DNA from: DATDYW01 sp044375695
GTDB lineage: Bacteria; Patescibacteriota; Minisyncoccia; Phycocordibacterales; JAACPR01
Reading direction: 5' to 3'
Length of the DNA stretch: 19,251 bases
Assembly: GCA_044375695.1 (NCBI GenBank)
Contig: JBILMG010000011.1
Span: 1 to 19,251 of the forward strand
A program made the translations under genes and the position numbers. This document shows positions 12,982 through 19,086 of the stretch, in pieces (the stretch's first letter is position 1; the number at the start of each line of letters is the position of its first letter). The notes under the pieces were generated by a model. That model was not told the DNA's origin, searched no databases, and saw only the letters and a program-made list of their open reading frames with translations.

Positions 12982-13355
12982 CGGAATTCGATTCTCTTGA
13001 CGTCGAGCAGCCGCTCGAGCTTTTCGACGTGGGTGCCAATTTCGCAGAGCCGCTCCGCCACCGCGCGCACCGCGATGAAGAGAGGCGAGGAAAGGCTTTT
13101 GGCCTGCTCCAGGAACGCCGTAATGATGCTGGCGATCCCGAGCAGGCTCGCCGAGCTCTCCGAGAAAGCGGCGGCTGGCTGGGGCCGAAAATCGGCGAGC
13201 GCGGCGGCCGCTTCGGGCAGCGAATGCTCGGTGAGCTCGCCCGGGCCCGCGAGTGCCCGCAGGCGGCTGACCGCTTCTGGGGACCAGTAGCTGAGGTCGC
13301 CGCGCGCGGCTCGACGATCGATTATTTGCACCAAGGATTGAATGAGGGGTTTCAT
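12972..13355 (-). CDS. Hypothetical protein, 127 residues
   Basis: An orphan protein, predicted almost all helical. Ala-rich segments at about 45-85 (SLPEAAAALADF, SLLGIASIITAFLEQ) and a heptad-like C-terminus (RAVAERLCEIGTHVEKLERLL, about 97-118) suggest a helical bundle or coiled coil. There is no signal peptide or membrane helix. No family is recognised. The ATG follows a promoter (TTTACT-16-TAATCT) by 13 bases, with no clear Shine-Dalgarno. It is a single-gene unit. Confidence 0.65.
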   Translation of the reverse strand: MKPLIQSLVQIIDRRAARGDLSYWSPEAVSRLRALAGPGELTEHSLPEAAAALADFRPQPAAAFSESSASLLGIASIITAFLEQAKSLSSPLFIAVRAVAERLCEIGTHVEKLERLLDVKRIEFRVA

Positions 13356-13368
13356 GGTCTCTGGATTC

Positions 13369-13396
13369 AGATTACGGTGAAATTTTTAAAAGTAAA
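13369..13396 (-). promoter_or_regulatory. Promoter of 12972-13355
   Basis: TTTACT (13396-13391), 16 nt, TAATCT (13374-13369). The -35 lies directly in the T-rich tail of the rplU terminator. Confidence 0.5.
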
Positions 13397-13432
13397 GAAT
13401 CCGCCGCCCTTTCGGGCGGCGGATTCTTTTTT
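13397..13432. terminator. Terminator of rplU
   Basis: A perfect 13-bp stem (13397-13409 with 13414-13426) with a tetraloop has T-rich tails on both strands. It ends the minus-strand rplU unit 7 bases after the stop codon. Confidence 0.88.
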
Positions 13433-13438
13433 CGAAAC

Positions 13439-13780
13439 CTACGCGACCTTCGCAATCTTCACGTCGACGAACGGCTGGCGGTGGCCATTCTTCTTGAAGT
13501 AGCGAGACTTGGCGCGGTAGTGGATGACGGTGATCTTGCGATCGCGGCCAACCTCGACGATCTCACCCTCAACCTTGGCGCCGGAAACGGTCGGAGCGCC
13601 GACCTTAACCTCGCCGTCCTTCTCGACGAGGAGGACCTGGTCGAAGACGAGCTTCTTGCCCGCTTCGGCACCCTCGAAAGTCTCGAGGGACACGATCTGG
13701 CCAGGGGCCACGCGGTACTGGTGGCCGCCGTGGGCGACGATGGCGAACTCGGACGGGGCTGCTTTGGTCTTCTTGGCCAT
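13439..13780 (-). CDS. rplU: 50S ribosomal protein bL21
   Basis: Ribosomal protein L21 of the large subunit. From the ATG at 13780 it has 113 residues, about ten more than usual because of a basic N-terminal tail (AKKTKAAPSE). The core is clear: FAIVAHGGHQYRVAPGQ, VLLVEKDGEVKVGAPTV, and the C-terminal YRAKSRYFKKNGHRQPF that contacts rRNA. The upstream frame extends to a TTG at 13837, but that codon is part of the -35 box, so the internal ATG is the real start. It is not next to rpmA, which lies about 9 kb away on the other strand. No Shine-Dalgarno. Confidence 0.94.
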   Translation of the reverse strand: MAKKTKAAPSEFAIVAHGGHQYRVAPGQIVSLETFEGAEAGKKLVFDQVLLVEKDGEVKVGAPTVSGAKVEGEIVEVGRDRKITVIHYRAKSRYFKKNGHRQPFVDVKIAKVA

Positions 13781-13808
13781 TGTGGGTAAGGGTTTTCTAA
13801 GCCGCGAG

Positions 13809-13837
13809 AGACTACCAGTTAACGGAGGAAAACGCAA
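13809..13837 (-). promoter_or_regulatory. Promoter of rplU
   Basis: TTGCGT (13837-13832), 17 nt, TAGTCT (13814-13809). It gives a leader of about 22 bases and matches the rpmA promoter in -35 sequence and spacing. Confidence 0.62.
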
Positions 13838-13880
13838 TGGTTACGCCGCGCCGGCTACCGAAATCGTCGGCGGGGTCTCC

Positions 13881-15923
13881 TTAGAGAGCGGCGGCGATGG
13901 CGGCGCGGGTGCGGGGGCCGTAGTAGCCGACCGCCGGGAAAACTCCGTTGGCGGCCTGCCAGCGGGCCAAGGCGGCGCGGGTGCGGGGGCCGAAGAATTC
14001 GGTTTCTGCTCCCGGCGCGCCGGGGCCGGACGCCGCGAGCGCGAAACCGCTGGCGTTCAGGAAGACCTGGAGGGCGCGAACATCGGAGCCCTGACTGCTG
14101 CCTTCCGATAAGTCGCGCACGCCGGCGACGCCGAGGCCGCCGGCCGCTCCCTGGGGGCCAGCTGCCGGGTAGGCCGCAGACGACGTTTCGCCGAGGAGAA
14201 TCGCGGCCGCTTCGCTAACCTCCGCGGCCGCGGGCGCGGCAGACGTACCGGCCGAGGCTCCGCCGTCGGGGCTGCCGCCAGAGCTGCCGCCTCCCCCGCC
14301 GCCGCGACCAGACGACGAGCTCCGCTTTTTCTCAAGCGTGAAGGTCGACGTCGCGTAGCTCGCGTTGCCGACTTCGTCTCGGCCTCGGACGACGAGGGTG
14401 TGGCTGCCGAGACCCGGCTCGGCAATATCCGCGCCAGCGCGCGCGCAGTCCAGAGAGGCGAACGAGCCTTCCCCAATCCGGTAGGCGCAATCGGCGGCGT
14501 CGCCCCACTCGACCGAGGGCGACCATGACGTCACGTCAGATCCGTTCGTCGGCTCCGAGAGCGTCGGAGCCGAAGGGGCGGTGTTGTCGACGGTCACGGT
14601 GACCGTCGAGGTGGCGCGGTTCCCCGCCGGGTCGCGGGCAACGGCCGACAGGGTGTAGGCGCCGTCCGCCACGGCGGTCGAGTCCCAGGTGGCTCCGTAC
14701 GGGCTAGAGGTGTCTTCGGCCCCAATGCTCGCGCTGCCCACCTTGAACTGCACGCCGGAAACGCTGGCGTTATCCGAGGCGCTCGCGGAAAGCGGAACCG
14801 CCGCGCCGGCAACCGCCGCGAGATTTACCGGCGCCACGAAAGAGACGGACGGAGCCGTGCCGTCTGTCTCCACAACAGAGACGACGTCGTCATCCTGGCT
14901 CGCCGCGTACACCTTGGTGCCGAGGGTGGCGAGGGTGAAGGGGGCGGCGCCGACGGTCACGGTCGAGACGGCGTTGCCGTTCGCCGTGTCGATGACCGAG
15001 ACGGTGCTGGCGGAGTAGTTCGCCGCGTAGACCTTGTCGCCGAGAACGGCGAGGGCGGCGGGATCGGCGGGCAAGGAAACCGAGGAGACGGCGTTGCCGT
15101 TCGCCGTGTCGATGACCGAGACGGTACCGGCGCCGTTGTTGGCCACGTAGACCTTGTCGCCGAGGATCGCGAGGGCGGCGGGGCTATCGCCGACGGTGAC
15201 CGTCGTCACCGAATTGCCGTTCGCGGTGTCGATGACCGAGACGGTGCCGGCGCCCGAGTTCGCCGCGTAGACCTTGTCGCCGAGGACGGCGAGGGCGGCG
15301 GGGCCGCCGCCCACGGTGACCGTCGAGGTAGCGTTGCCGTTCGCGGTGTCGATGACCGAGACGGTGCCGCTGACGCGATTCGCCACGTACACCTTGGCGC
15401 CGAGGACGGCGAAATTGAGAGGGGCTAGGCCGACGGTGACCGTCGTCACCGAATTGCCGTTCGCGGTGTCGATGACCGAGACGGTGCCGCTGACGCGATT
15501 CGCCACGTACACCTTCGAGCCGAGGACGGCGAGGGCGGCGGGGTTATTCCCGACGGTCACGGTCGAGACGGCGTTGCCGTTCGCGGCGTCGATGACCGAG
15601 ACGGTGCCGGCCGCCGAGTTCGCCGCGTACACCTTCGAGCCGAGGACGGCGAGGGCTATCGGGCCGTTGCCGACGGTGACCGCCGAGACGGCGTTGCCGT
15701 TCGCGGTGTCGATGACCGAGACGGTGCCGGAGCCGCTGTTGGCCGCGTAGACCTTGTCGCCGAGGACGGCGAGGGCCATAGGCTCGTCGCCGACCGAAAC
15801 CGTCGCCACCACGCTATCCGCCAGAACCGCGAGCGGGTTCAGGGCAATCGCCAGCGCGAGCGCCGCCGCGACAGCCGAGAGAGGAGCCGAAGTTTTTTTC
15901 ACAGAGTTTTTACGCAAAATCAC
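13881..15923 (-). CDS. Secreted YVTN-propeller protein with Ig-like and peptidoglycan-binding domains
   Basis: A 680-residue surface protein. A signal peptide (about 1-36, core LSAVAAALALAIALNPLAV) precedes a beta-propeller (about 37-352) of eight near-identical blades with TVSVIDTANGN and ALAVLGDKVYAAN, each 40 residues. Then come a Big_7-like Ig domain (about 356-450, AGAAVPLSASASDNASVSGV), a second Ig-like domain (about 450-540, with DEVGNASYATSTFTL), a Gly/Ser and Ala-rich linker (about 540-610) and a C-terminal peptidoglycan-binding domain (about 615-680, with FFGPRTRAALARWQ and YYGPRTRAAIAAAL). It is likely held in the cell wall by the last domain while the propeller mediates adhesion or interaction with the host or partner cell. 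The GTG start at 15923 is chosen; a GTG at residue 8 is possible. A G14 tract lies upstream. Confidence 0.88.
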   Translation of the reverse strand: MILRKNSVKKTSAPLSAVAAALALAIALNPLAVLADSVVATVSVGDEPMALAVLGDKVYAANSGSGTVSVIDTANGNAVSAVTVGNGPIALAVLGSKVYAANSAAGTVSVIDAANGNAVSTVTVGNNPAALAVLGSKVYVANRVSGTVSVIDTANGNSVTTVTVGLAPLNFAVLGAKVYVANRVSGTVSVIDTANGNATSTVTVGGGPAALAVLGDKVYAANSGAGTVSVIDTANGNSVTTVTVGDSPAALAILGDKVYVANNGAGTVSVIDTANGNAVSSVSLPADPAALAVLGDKVYAANYSASTVSVIDTANGNAVSTVTVGAAPFTLATLGTKVYAASQDDDVVSVVETDGTAPSVSFVAPVNLAAVAGAAVPLSASASDNASVSGVQFKVGSASIGAEDTSSPYGATWDSTAVADGAYTLSAVARDPAGNRATSTVTVTVDNTAPSAPTLSEPTNGSDVTSWSPSVEWGDAADCAYRIGEGSFASLDCARAGADIAEPGLGSHTLVVRGRDEVGNASYATSTFTLEKKRSSSSGRGGGGGGSSGGSPDGGASAGTSAAPAAAEVSEAAAILLGETSSAAYPAAGPQGAAGGLGVAGVRDLSEGSSQGSDVRALQVFLNASGFALAASGPGAPGAETEFFGPRTRAALARWQAANGVFPAVGYYGPRTRAAIAAAL
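14907..15783 (-). repeat. Tandem 120-bp coding repeats
   Basis: About seven full copies plus partial ends encode the YVTN blades. Long identical stretches recur (for example the GTCGATGACCGAGACGGT core at 120-base intervals from 14989 to 15726). Copy number can change by recombination or slippage. Confidence 0.9.
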
Positions 15924-15946
15924 GAACGGCCGGTAATCGCCAACGA

Positions 15947-15982
15947 GGTAGGGTATTTCCCCAAATTTACCACGGCCCTACC
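15947..15982. repeat. Inverted repeat upstream of the propeller gene
   Basis: GGTAGGG (15947-15953) and CCCTACC (15976-15982) lie 22 bases apart, between the G14 tract and the start codon. It may be an operator or a leader hairpin. TACCCT (15955-15950) inside it could be a -10. Confidence 0.4.
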
Positions 15983-15995
15983 CTGCCGTCACCGC

Positions 15996-16009
15996 GGGGG
16001 GGGGGGGGG
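15996..16009. repeat. Homopolymer G14 tract
   Basis: Fourteen G in a row (C on the sense strand of the propeller gene), 73 bases upstream of its start and 8 bases after the rmuC stop. Such tracts slip easily during replication. Confidence 0.9.
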
Positions 16010-16016
16010 AAGCTCC

Positions 16017-17135
16017 CTACTCCCCCGCCACCGCCTCTTCGGCCGGCTTCTCGAGCTTGAGGCTCTCGACGCCCGAAGCGGTACCGGTGATGCGTAGGAC
16101 GTCCTTGTCGATTTTTAGTAGCTCCTGATCGGCCTTGTTGTAGTGAGAAACAGCGGTGCCGAGAGTCTTGCCGAGCGCCTTCATGTACTGGTCGTAGGCG
16201 CCGAGGTGCCGACCAAGCTCTTCGACGCGCTGGCGGATGATCTTGGCGCTCTCTTCGATCTGGAGCGCCTTGAGGCCCTGCAGGACGGTCTGGAGGTACG
16301 CCAGGAAGGAGGTCGGCGAGGTGATGATGACCTTCTTCTCCTTGAAGGCGTACTCGACGAGGTCGCGGGTGTTGACCTTAACGGCGCCAACCTGCGCCAC
16401 CAGGAGATCGTAGTAGATAGCCTCGTGCGGAATGAACATGAAGGCGAACTCCATGGTGCCCTCGTCGGGGCGGACGTACTTGGCCGTCTCGTCGATACGG
16501 TTCTTGAGGTCGGCCTTGAAGATACGCTCGAGCTTCTCGCGCTCGACCGGATCGCGCTCCTCGGCGAGCTTGTTGTAGTTCTCGAGCGAGAACTTGGAGT
16601 CGACCGGGATAATGCGCTCCTTCACGAAGACCACCGCGTCGACGATGTCGCCGTTCTTGAAGGCGTACTGCATCTGGAAGCTGCCGGGCGGGAGCACGTT
16701 CTTGAGCAGCGTCTCGAGGTAGTACTCGCCCAGGATGCCGCGGTTCTTGGGGTTCTTGAGGATGTTCTGCAGGTCCTGGAGCTGGTCGGCGAAGCCGACG
16801 ACCTGGCGGTTGGTCTCGTCGAGCTTGGCGAGGCGCTCGGTGACGTCGCGAATGACCTCGCGCGAGTCGCCCATCTGGCGGTGCATGGTTTCAGAGACGC
16901 TGCGCTGGCTCTCCGAGAGGCGCGAGTCGACGGTGCGGGAGAATTCGCCGAGCTTGGACTCGACGGTGCGGCCGAGCTGGTTGACCTGCTCCAAGAGGAG
17001 CTTCATCGCCTCGTGCCCGGCGTCCTTAGCTGCGTCCACGGGCGCCTGGCCGGGGCGACGAACGACGAAGAGCGCCGCGGCAACGCCGCCCACGAGGGCG
17101 ACCAGCGCGACGACGATGACCCAGGCGATATCCAT
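16017..17135 (-). CDS. rmuC: RmuC-like DNA recombination protein
   Basis: A membrane-anchored predicted nuclease that limits inversions and rearrangements. An N-terminal membrane helix (about 3-25) precedes a long coiled coil (about 40-125) and the RmuC catalytic region. There, GILGEYYLETLL (133-144), DIVDAVVFV (163-171) and IIPVDSKFSLENY (176-188) supply the PD-(D/E)XK residues Glu137, Asp166, Asp179 and Lys181. FMFIPHEAIYYD and VIITSPTSFLAYL further on are family hallmarks. At 372 residues it is a typical short version. The -10 TACAAT ends ten bases before the ATG, so the mRNA should be nearly leaderless. No T-tailed terminator separates it from the propeller gene, only the G14 tract. Confidence 0.93.
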   Translation of the reverse strand: MDIAWVIVVALVALVGGVAAALFVVRRPGQAPVDAAKDAGHEAMKLLLEQVNQLGRTVESKLGEFSRTVDSRLSESQRSVSETMHRQMGDSREVIRDVTERLAKLDETNRQVVGFADQLQDLQNILKNPKNRGILGEYYLETLLKNVLPPGSFQMQYAFKNGDIVDAVVFVKERIIPVDSKFSLENYNKLAEERDPVEREKLERIFKADLKNRIDETAKYVRPDEGTMEFAFMFIPHEAIYYDLLVAQVGAVKVNTRDLVEYAFKEKKVIITSPTSFLAYLQTVLQGLKALQIEESAKIIRQRVEELGRHLGAYDQYMKALGKTLGTAVSHYNKADQELLKIDKDVLRITGTASGVESLKLEKPAEEAVAGE

Positions 17136-17145
17136 TGCAGGGGCG

Positions 17146-17154
17146 ATTGTAGCA
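17146..17154 (-). promoter_or_regulatory. Extended -10 of rmuC
   Basis: TGC followed by TACAAT (17154-17146) lies ten bases before the ATG. There is no good -35; the extended TGN may compensate. Confidence 0.5.
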
Positions 17155-17159
17155 GAGGG

Positions 17160-17191
17160 AAAAGAAAAGCCGCCCGATGTGGAGAGCGGCT
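17160..17191 (-). terminator. Terminator of 17190-17600
   Basis: AGCCGC pairs with GCGGCT (17168-17173 with 17186-17191), followed on the minus strand by TTTTCTTT. The stem overlaps the TAG stop, and the tail abuts the rmuC promoter. Confidence 0.78.
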
Positions 17192-17600
17192 ACTGGAGCA
17201 TCGGCAGGCTCTCGAGGAACCCTTCTACAGCGCCGTAGAAACTAGTTCCCTGCCGGGCCGACATGTCTCGCACGATGCGGTAGTCAACGATACCGGCACG
17301 GGAATCAGCCCAGATGGCTTCGAGGTCGGCCGCGGGAGCCTGGGGATTTTCGGCAACCGCGAAGGCGAGCCTGGGAAACCGCTCCCTCGCCAGCGCGAGC
17401 GTGCTGAAGGTTTGCGGACCAAGTACGGAGACGAAGAGCTGGTTCTTGCCATCTTGATCTATAGCCGGCTCAATCTCTAGCGGGTTGCTCACGGCGAGCA
17501 CCTCGTCGACAGCCACGAGCGGCAGACGGATAGAGACTATCGAGGCAGACCAGGCGGCGGTGAGGGTCGCGGGTCCAAAAAGAATGATTGTGGGTTTCAT
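17190..17600 (-). CDS. Hypothetical alpha/beta protein, 136 residues
   Basis: An unrecognised soluble protein. Strand-like segments (TIILFGPA, RLPLVAVDEVLAV, LFVSVLGP, LAFAVAEN, AGIVDYRIV) alternate with helices (TFSTLALARERF, ADLEAIWAD), which suggests a Rossmann or receiver-like fold, but no conserved Asp/Lys receiver pattern is convincing. The C-terminus (FYGAVEGFLESL) is helical. There is no signal peptide. The gene is divergent from the YqeY gene with overlapping promoters, and its stop overlaps its terminator. Function unknown. Confidence 0.65.
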   Translation of the reverse strand: MKPTIILFGPATLTAAWSASIVSIRLPLVAVDEVLAVSNPLEIEPAIDQDGKNQLFVSVLGPQTFSTLALARERFPRLAFAVAENPQAPAADLEAIWADSRAGIVDYRIVRDMSARQGTSFYGAVEGFLESLPMLQ

Positions 17601-17610
17601 TTTCCGCCGG

Positions 17611-17638
17611 ACACTACCCGTCGGGCAGAGTTCCGCAA
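17611..17638 (-). promoter_or_regulatory. Leaderless-type promoter of 17190-17600
   Basis: TTGCGG (17638-17633), 16 nt, TAGTGT (17616-17611), then ten bases to the ATG. It overlaps the divergent promoter at 17631-17658. Confidence 0.55.
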
Positions 17639-17658
17639 GAGCCGCCGTATGCTAGGCT
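17631..17658 (+). promoter_or_regulatory. Promoter of the YqeY gene
   Basis: TTCCGC (17631-17636), 16 nt, TAGGCT (17653-17658) preceded by an extended TGC. The leader would be about 18 bases without Shine-Dalgarno. Confidence 0.45.
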
Positions 17659-17682
17659 TCCCGCGTTAACCCCAAAGCCAAA

Positions 17683-18138
17683 ATGACCCTACAGGAGACC
17701 ATCAAGGAGTCGATTAAGGACGCGATGCGCGCGAAGGATGCCGTGAAGCTTGAGACGCTGCGCGGCCTCTCGGCCGCCATGAGCAACGAGTCGGTGACGC
17801 TCGGCCGCACGCCGGCTGACCCGCTCACGGACGAGGAAGCCCTCGCCGTTATCCGCCGCGCGTCCAAGCAGCGCAAAGACGCCATTTCGCAGTTCGAGGC
17901 CGCCGGCCGCCCGGAGCTGGCCGAGGATGAGAAGGCGCAGCTCGCGGTTATCGAAACCTTCCTGCCCCAGATGATGAGCCGCGAAGACATCAAGGCTATC
18001 GCCGCGGCGAAGGCGGCCGAGCTCGGCGCCACCTCGAAGGAGCAGGCCGGCGCGCTCATGAAGGCGCTCATGGGCGACCTTAAGGGCAAAGCTGACGGCG
18101 GCGACGTGAAAGCGGTCGTCGAAGAAATCCTCGCCTAG
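17683..18138 (+). CDS. YqeY/GatB-like domain protein
   Basis: A 151-residue protein of the YqeY family, related to the C-terminal tRNA-binding tail domain of GatB, the amidotransferase subunit that makes Gln-tRNA and Asn-tRNA. It starts with the typical helix (IKESIKDAMRAKDAVKLETLRGL). RRASKQRKDAISQFEAAGRPELAEDEKAQLAVIETFLPQMMS and the closing GKADGGDVKAVVEEIL match the family throughout. Its exact role as a stand-alone protein is not known; tRNA or amidotransferase binding is inferred. It heads a unit with the small gene 26 bases downstream. Length is normal. Confidence 0.92.
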   Translation: MTLQETIKESIKDAMRAKDAVKLETLRGLSAAMSNESVTLGRTPADPLTDEEALAVIRRASKQRKDAISQFEAAGRPELAEDEKAQLAVIETFLPQMMSREDIKAIAAAKAAELGATSKEQAGALMKALMGDLKGKADGGDVKAVVEEILA

Positions 18139-18164
18139 TTTTAAGCAGCAAACTTTCAGCCAAC

Positions 18165-18359
18165 ATGGAGCCAAACAGCCTCTACGACCTGATGAACCAG
18201 TTCGTCGAAGAGTCCAAGTCACTCTGGCGCGTTCAGGGCGAGTACCAGGAGAACGCCGGTGACGACGCCGAGCTTAAGGGCTACTGGGGCCAGATGGCCG
18301 CCGACAAGGCTGCTCGGCTAGCCGAGCTCAAGGCGCTCATCAAGGCTCGCCTGGCGTAA
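18165..18359 (+). CDS. Small helical protein behind the YqeY gene
   Basis: A 64-residue protein, likely two helices: LYDLMNQFVEESKSLWRVQGEY and GYWGQMAADKAARLAELKALIKARL, joined by an acidic turn (GDDAELK). No Cys, no signal peptide, and no family recognised. It follows YqeY by 26 bases with no terminator between, so the two are likely co-transcribed, and a bidirectional terminator follows. It could assist YqeY, which is only a context guess. GC-ending codons support that it is real. Confidence 0.65.
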   Translation: MEPNSLYDLMNQFVEESKSLWRVQGEYQENAGDDAELKGYWGQMAADKAARLAELKALIKARLA

Positions 18360-18367
18360 GGAGCCGG

Positions 18368-18412
18368 AAAAAGAAAAGCCGCGCCGCCCTTCGGGCGGCG
18401 CGGCTTTTCTTT
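18368..18412. terminator. Bidirectional terminator with mirrored tails
   Basis: A 16-bp perfect stem (18374-18389 with 18393-18408) with TTTTCTTT on the plus side and AAAAAGAAAA on the other. It is the clearest example of the terminator style of this genome. Confidence 0.93.
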
Positions 18413-18423
18413 CAACACCACTA

Positions 18424-18432
18424 TGCTACCAT
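18424..18432 (+). promoter_or_regulatory. Extended -10 of 18441-18767, leaderless position
   Basis: TGC plus TACCAT ends eight bases before the ATG. The 11-mer TGCTACCATGT is identical to that of the lysozyme-like gene promoter. No clear -35. Confidence 0.5.
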
Positions 18433-18440
18433 GTCAATAA

Positions 18441-18767
18441 ATGACCTCTACACCCGCACGCTCGCTCGCCGAGGAAGAGCGTACAAAAATCCTCGAAAAG
18501 GTTGTCGCCGAGTACCGGCGGCTCTGCGAGAGCGGTTTCCCTAGGACCGCTCGATCCCGAGCCATAGAGCTCAAGGTCCCGGCAAAGCTGCGCCGGCAAC
18601 GCAACGGCGACCGCGATCGCTGGTGGGGCTGGCTCGATAAAGCCCTACGAGCTTCGAGCCAATCCCCGCCCACGGTACCGAAGCCGCTAACCTCCCCAGC
18701 CCCCTTGCCGATCAGACGCTATTTCCCGACCAAACCCGAAGGAGGCTACTGGTGGGACAACATGTAG
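18441..18767 (+). CDS. RWWxWLD family small protein, long paralogue
   Basis: A 108-residue protein of a family I do not recognise. The N-terminal 70 residues are helical and basic, and align without large gaps with the next gene: VVAEYRRLCESG, then RTARSRAIELKVPAKLRRQRNGDRDRWWGWLDKALRAS. Shared positions include EY, G, AR-S-AIE, P, LR, NGD, RWW and WLD. The C-terminal tail (about 70-108) is Pro-rich and ends YWWDNM; it is absent from the paralogue. The Arg-rich aromatic character suggests nucleic acid or protein binding, but no known motif is present. It is a single-gene unit with a leaderless-type promoter and a tailed terminator. Confidence 0.7.
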   Translation: MTSTPARSLAEEERTKILEKVVAEYRRLCESGFPRTARSRAIELKVPAKLRRQRNGDRDRWWGWLDKALRASSQSPPTVPKPLTSPAPLPIRRYFPTKPEGGYWWDNM

Positions 18768-18769
18768 CC

Positions 18770-18795
18770 GCGCCCGCTGGGCGCTTTTCTTTTTT
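18770..18795 (+). terminator. Terminator of 18441-18767
   Basis: GCGCCC pairs with GGGCGC (18770-18775 with 18779-18784), followed by TTTTCTTTTTT. Confidence 0.9.
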
Positions 18796-18800
18796 CGGCC

Positions 18801-18806
18801 TTGACC
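18801..18806 (+). promoter_or_regulatory. Candidate -35 of 18850-19065
   Basis: TTGACC lies just after the preceding terminator. No convincing -10 is found at 16-18 nt (CAGCCA), so this promoter is uncertain. Confidence 0.3.
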
Positions 18807-18849
18807 CACTTAACAGAACCGACCAGCCAGGCTGGGGTCAGCTGAAGCA

Positions 18850-19065
18850 ATGAACACACCAGCAGAAAGCCAAACCCTAGACGAACTGTCTTCCCGTTTG
18901 GACAAAATTGTCCGCGAATACCACCACTTCAAATCTCACGGCCAGGCCAGGAGGGCCCGAAGCCTGGCCATCGAGGAAATTATCCCCGAAGCGCTACGCG
19001 ACCGAGAAAACGGCGACTACAATCGCTGGTGGCAATGGCTGGACGACAGGCTGCGCAAGAGCTAG
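18850..19065 (+). CDS. RWWxWLD family small protein, short paralogue
   Basis: A 71-residue protein, paralogous to the gene just upstream. KIVREYHHFKSHG, then RRARSLAIEEIIPEALRDRENGDYNRWWQWLDDRLRKS reproduces the shared core and stops there, which defines the domain as roughly 55 residues. It looks wholly helical, with an N-terminal heptad-like part (LDELSSRLDKIV). No Cys, no signal peptide. The two copies differ widely at both protein and DNA level, so the duplication is old or they were acquired separately. Each copy has its own terminator. Function unknown. Confidence 0.7.
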   Translation: MNTPAESQTLDELSSRLDKIVREYHHFKSHGQARRARSLAIEEIIPEALRDRENGDYNRWWQWLDDRLRKS

Positions 19066-19086
19066 CGGCAGAGTCAGCCAGGTATC

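Noticed and set aside
13781..13837. Longer rplU start at 13837
   Set aside because: The TTG at 13837 is part of the -35 box, and the extra residues do not resemble L21. The ATG at 13780 fits the family.
14907..15783. Regular 120-base repeats as a CRISPR array or non-coding satellite
   Set aside because: They lie in frame inside a secreted propeller protein and encode YVTN blades. Repeat and spacer sizes do not fit CRISPR.
16143..17480. Long plus-strand open frame opposite rmuC and the next gene (445 codons)
   Set aside because: It spans two convincing minus-strand genes and a terminator. Its composition (Leu, Glu, Asp, Val) is typical of an antisense shadow.
17190..17600. Response-regulator receiver domain
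   Set aside because: The strand and helix order is suggestive, but the Asp and Lys residues required for a receiver are not at convincing positions.
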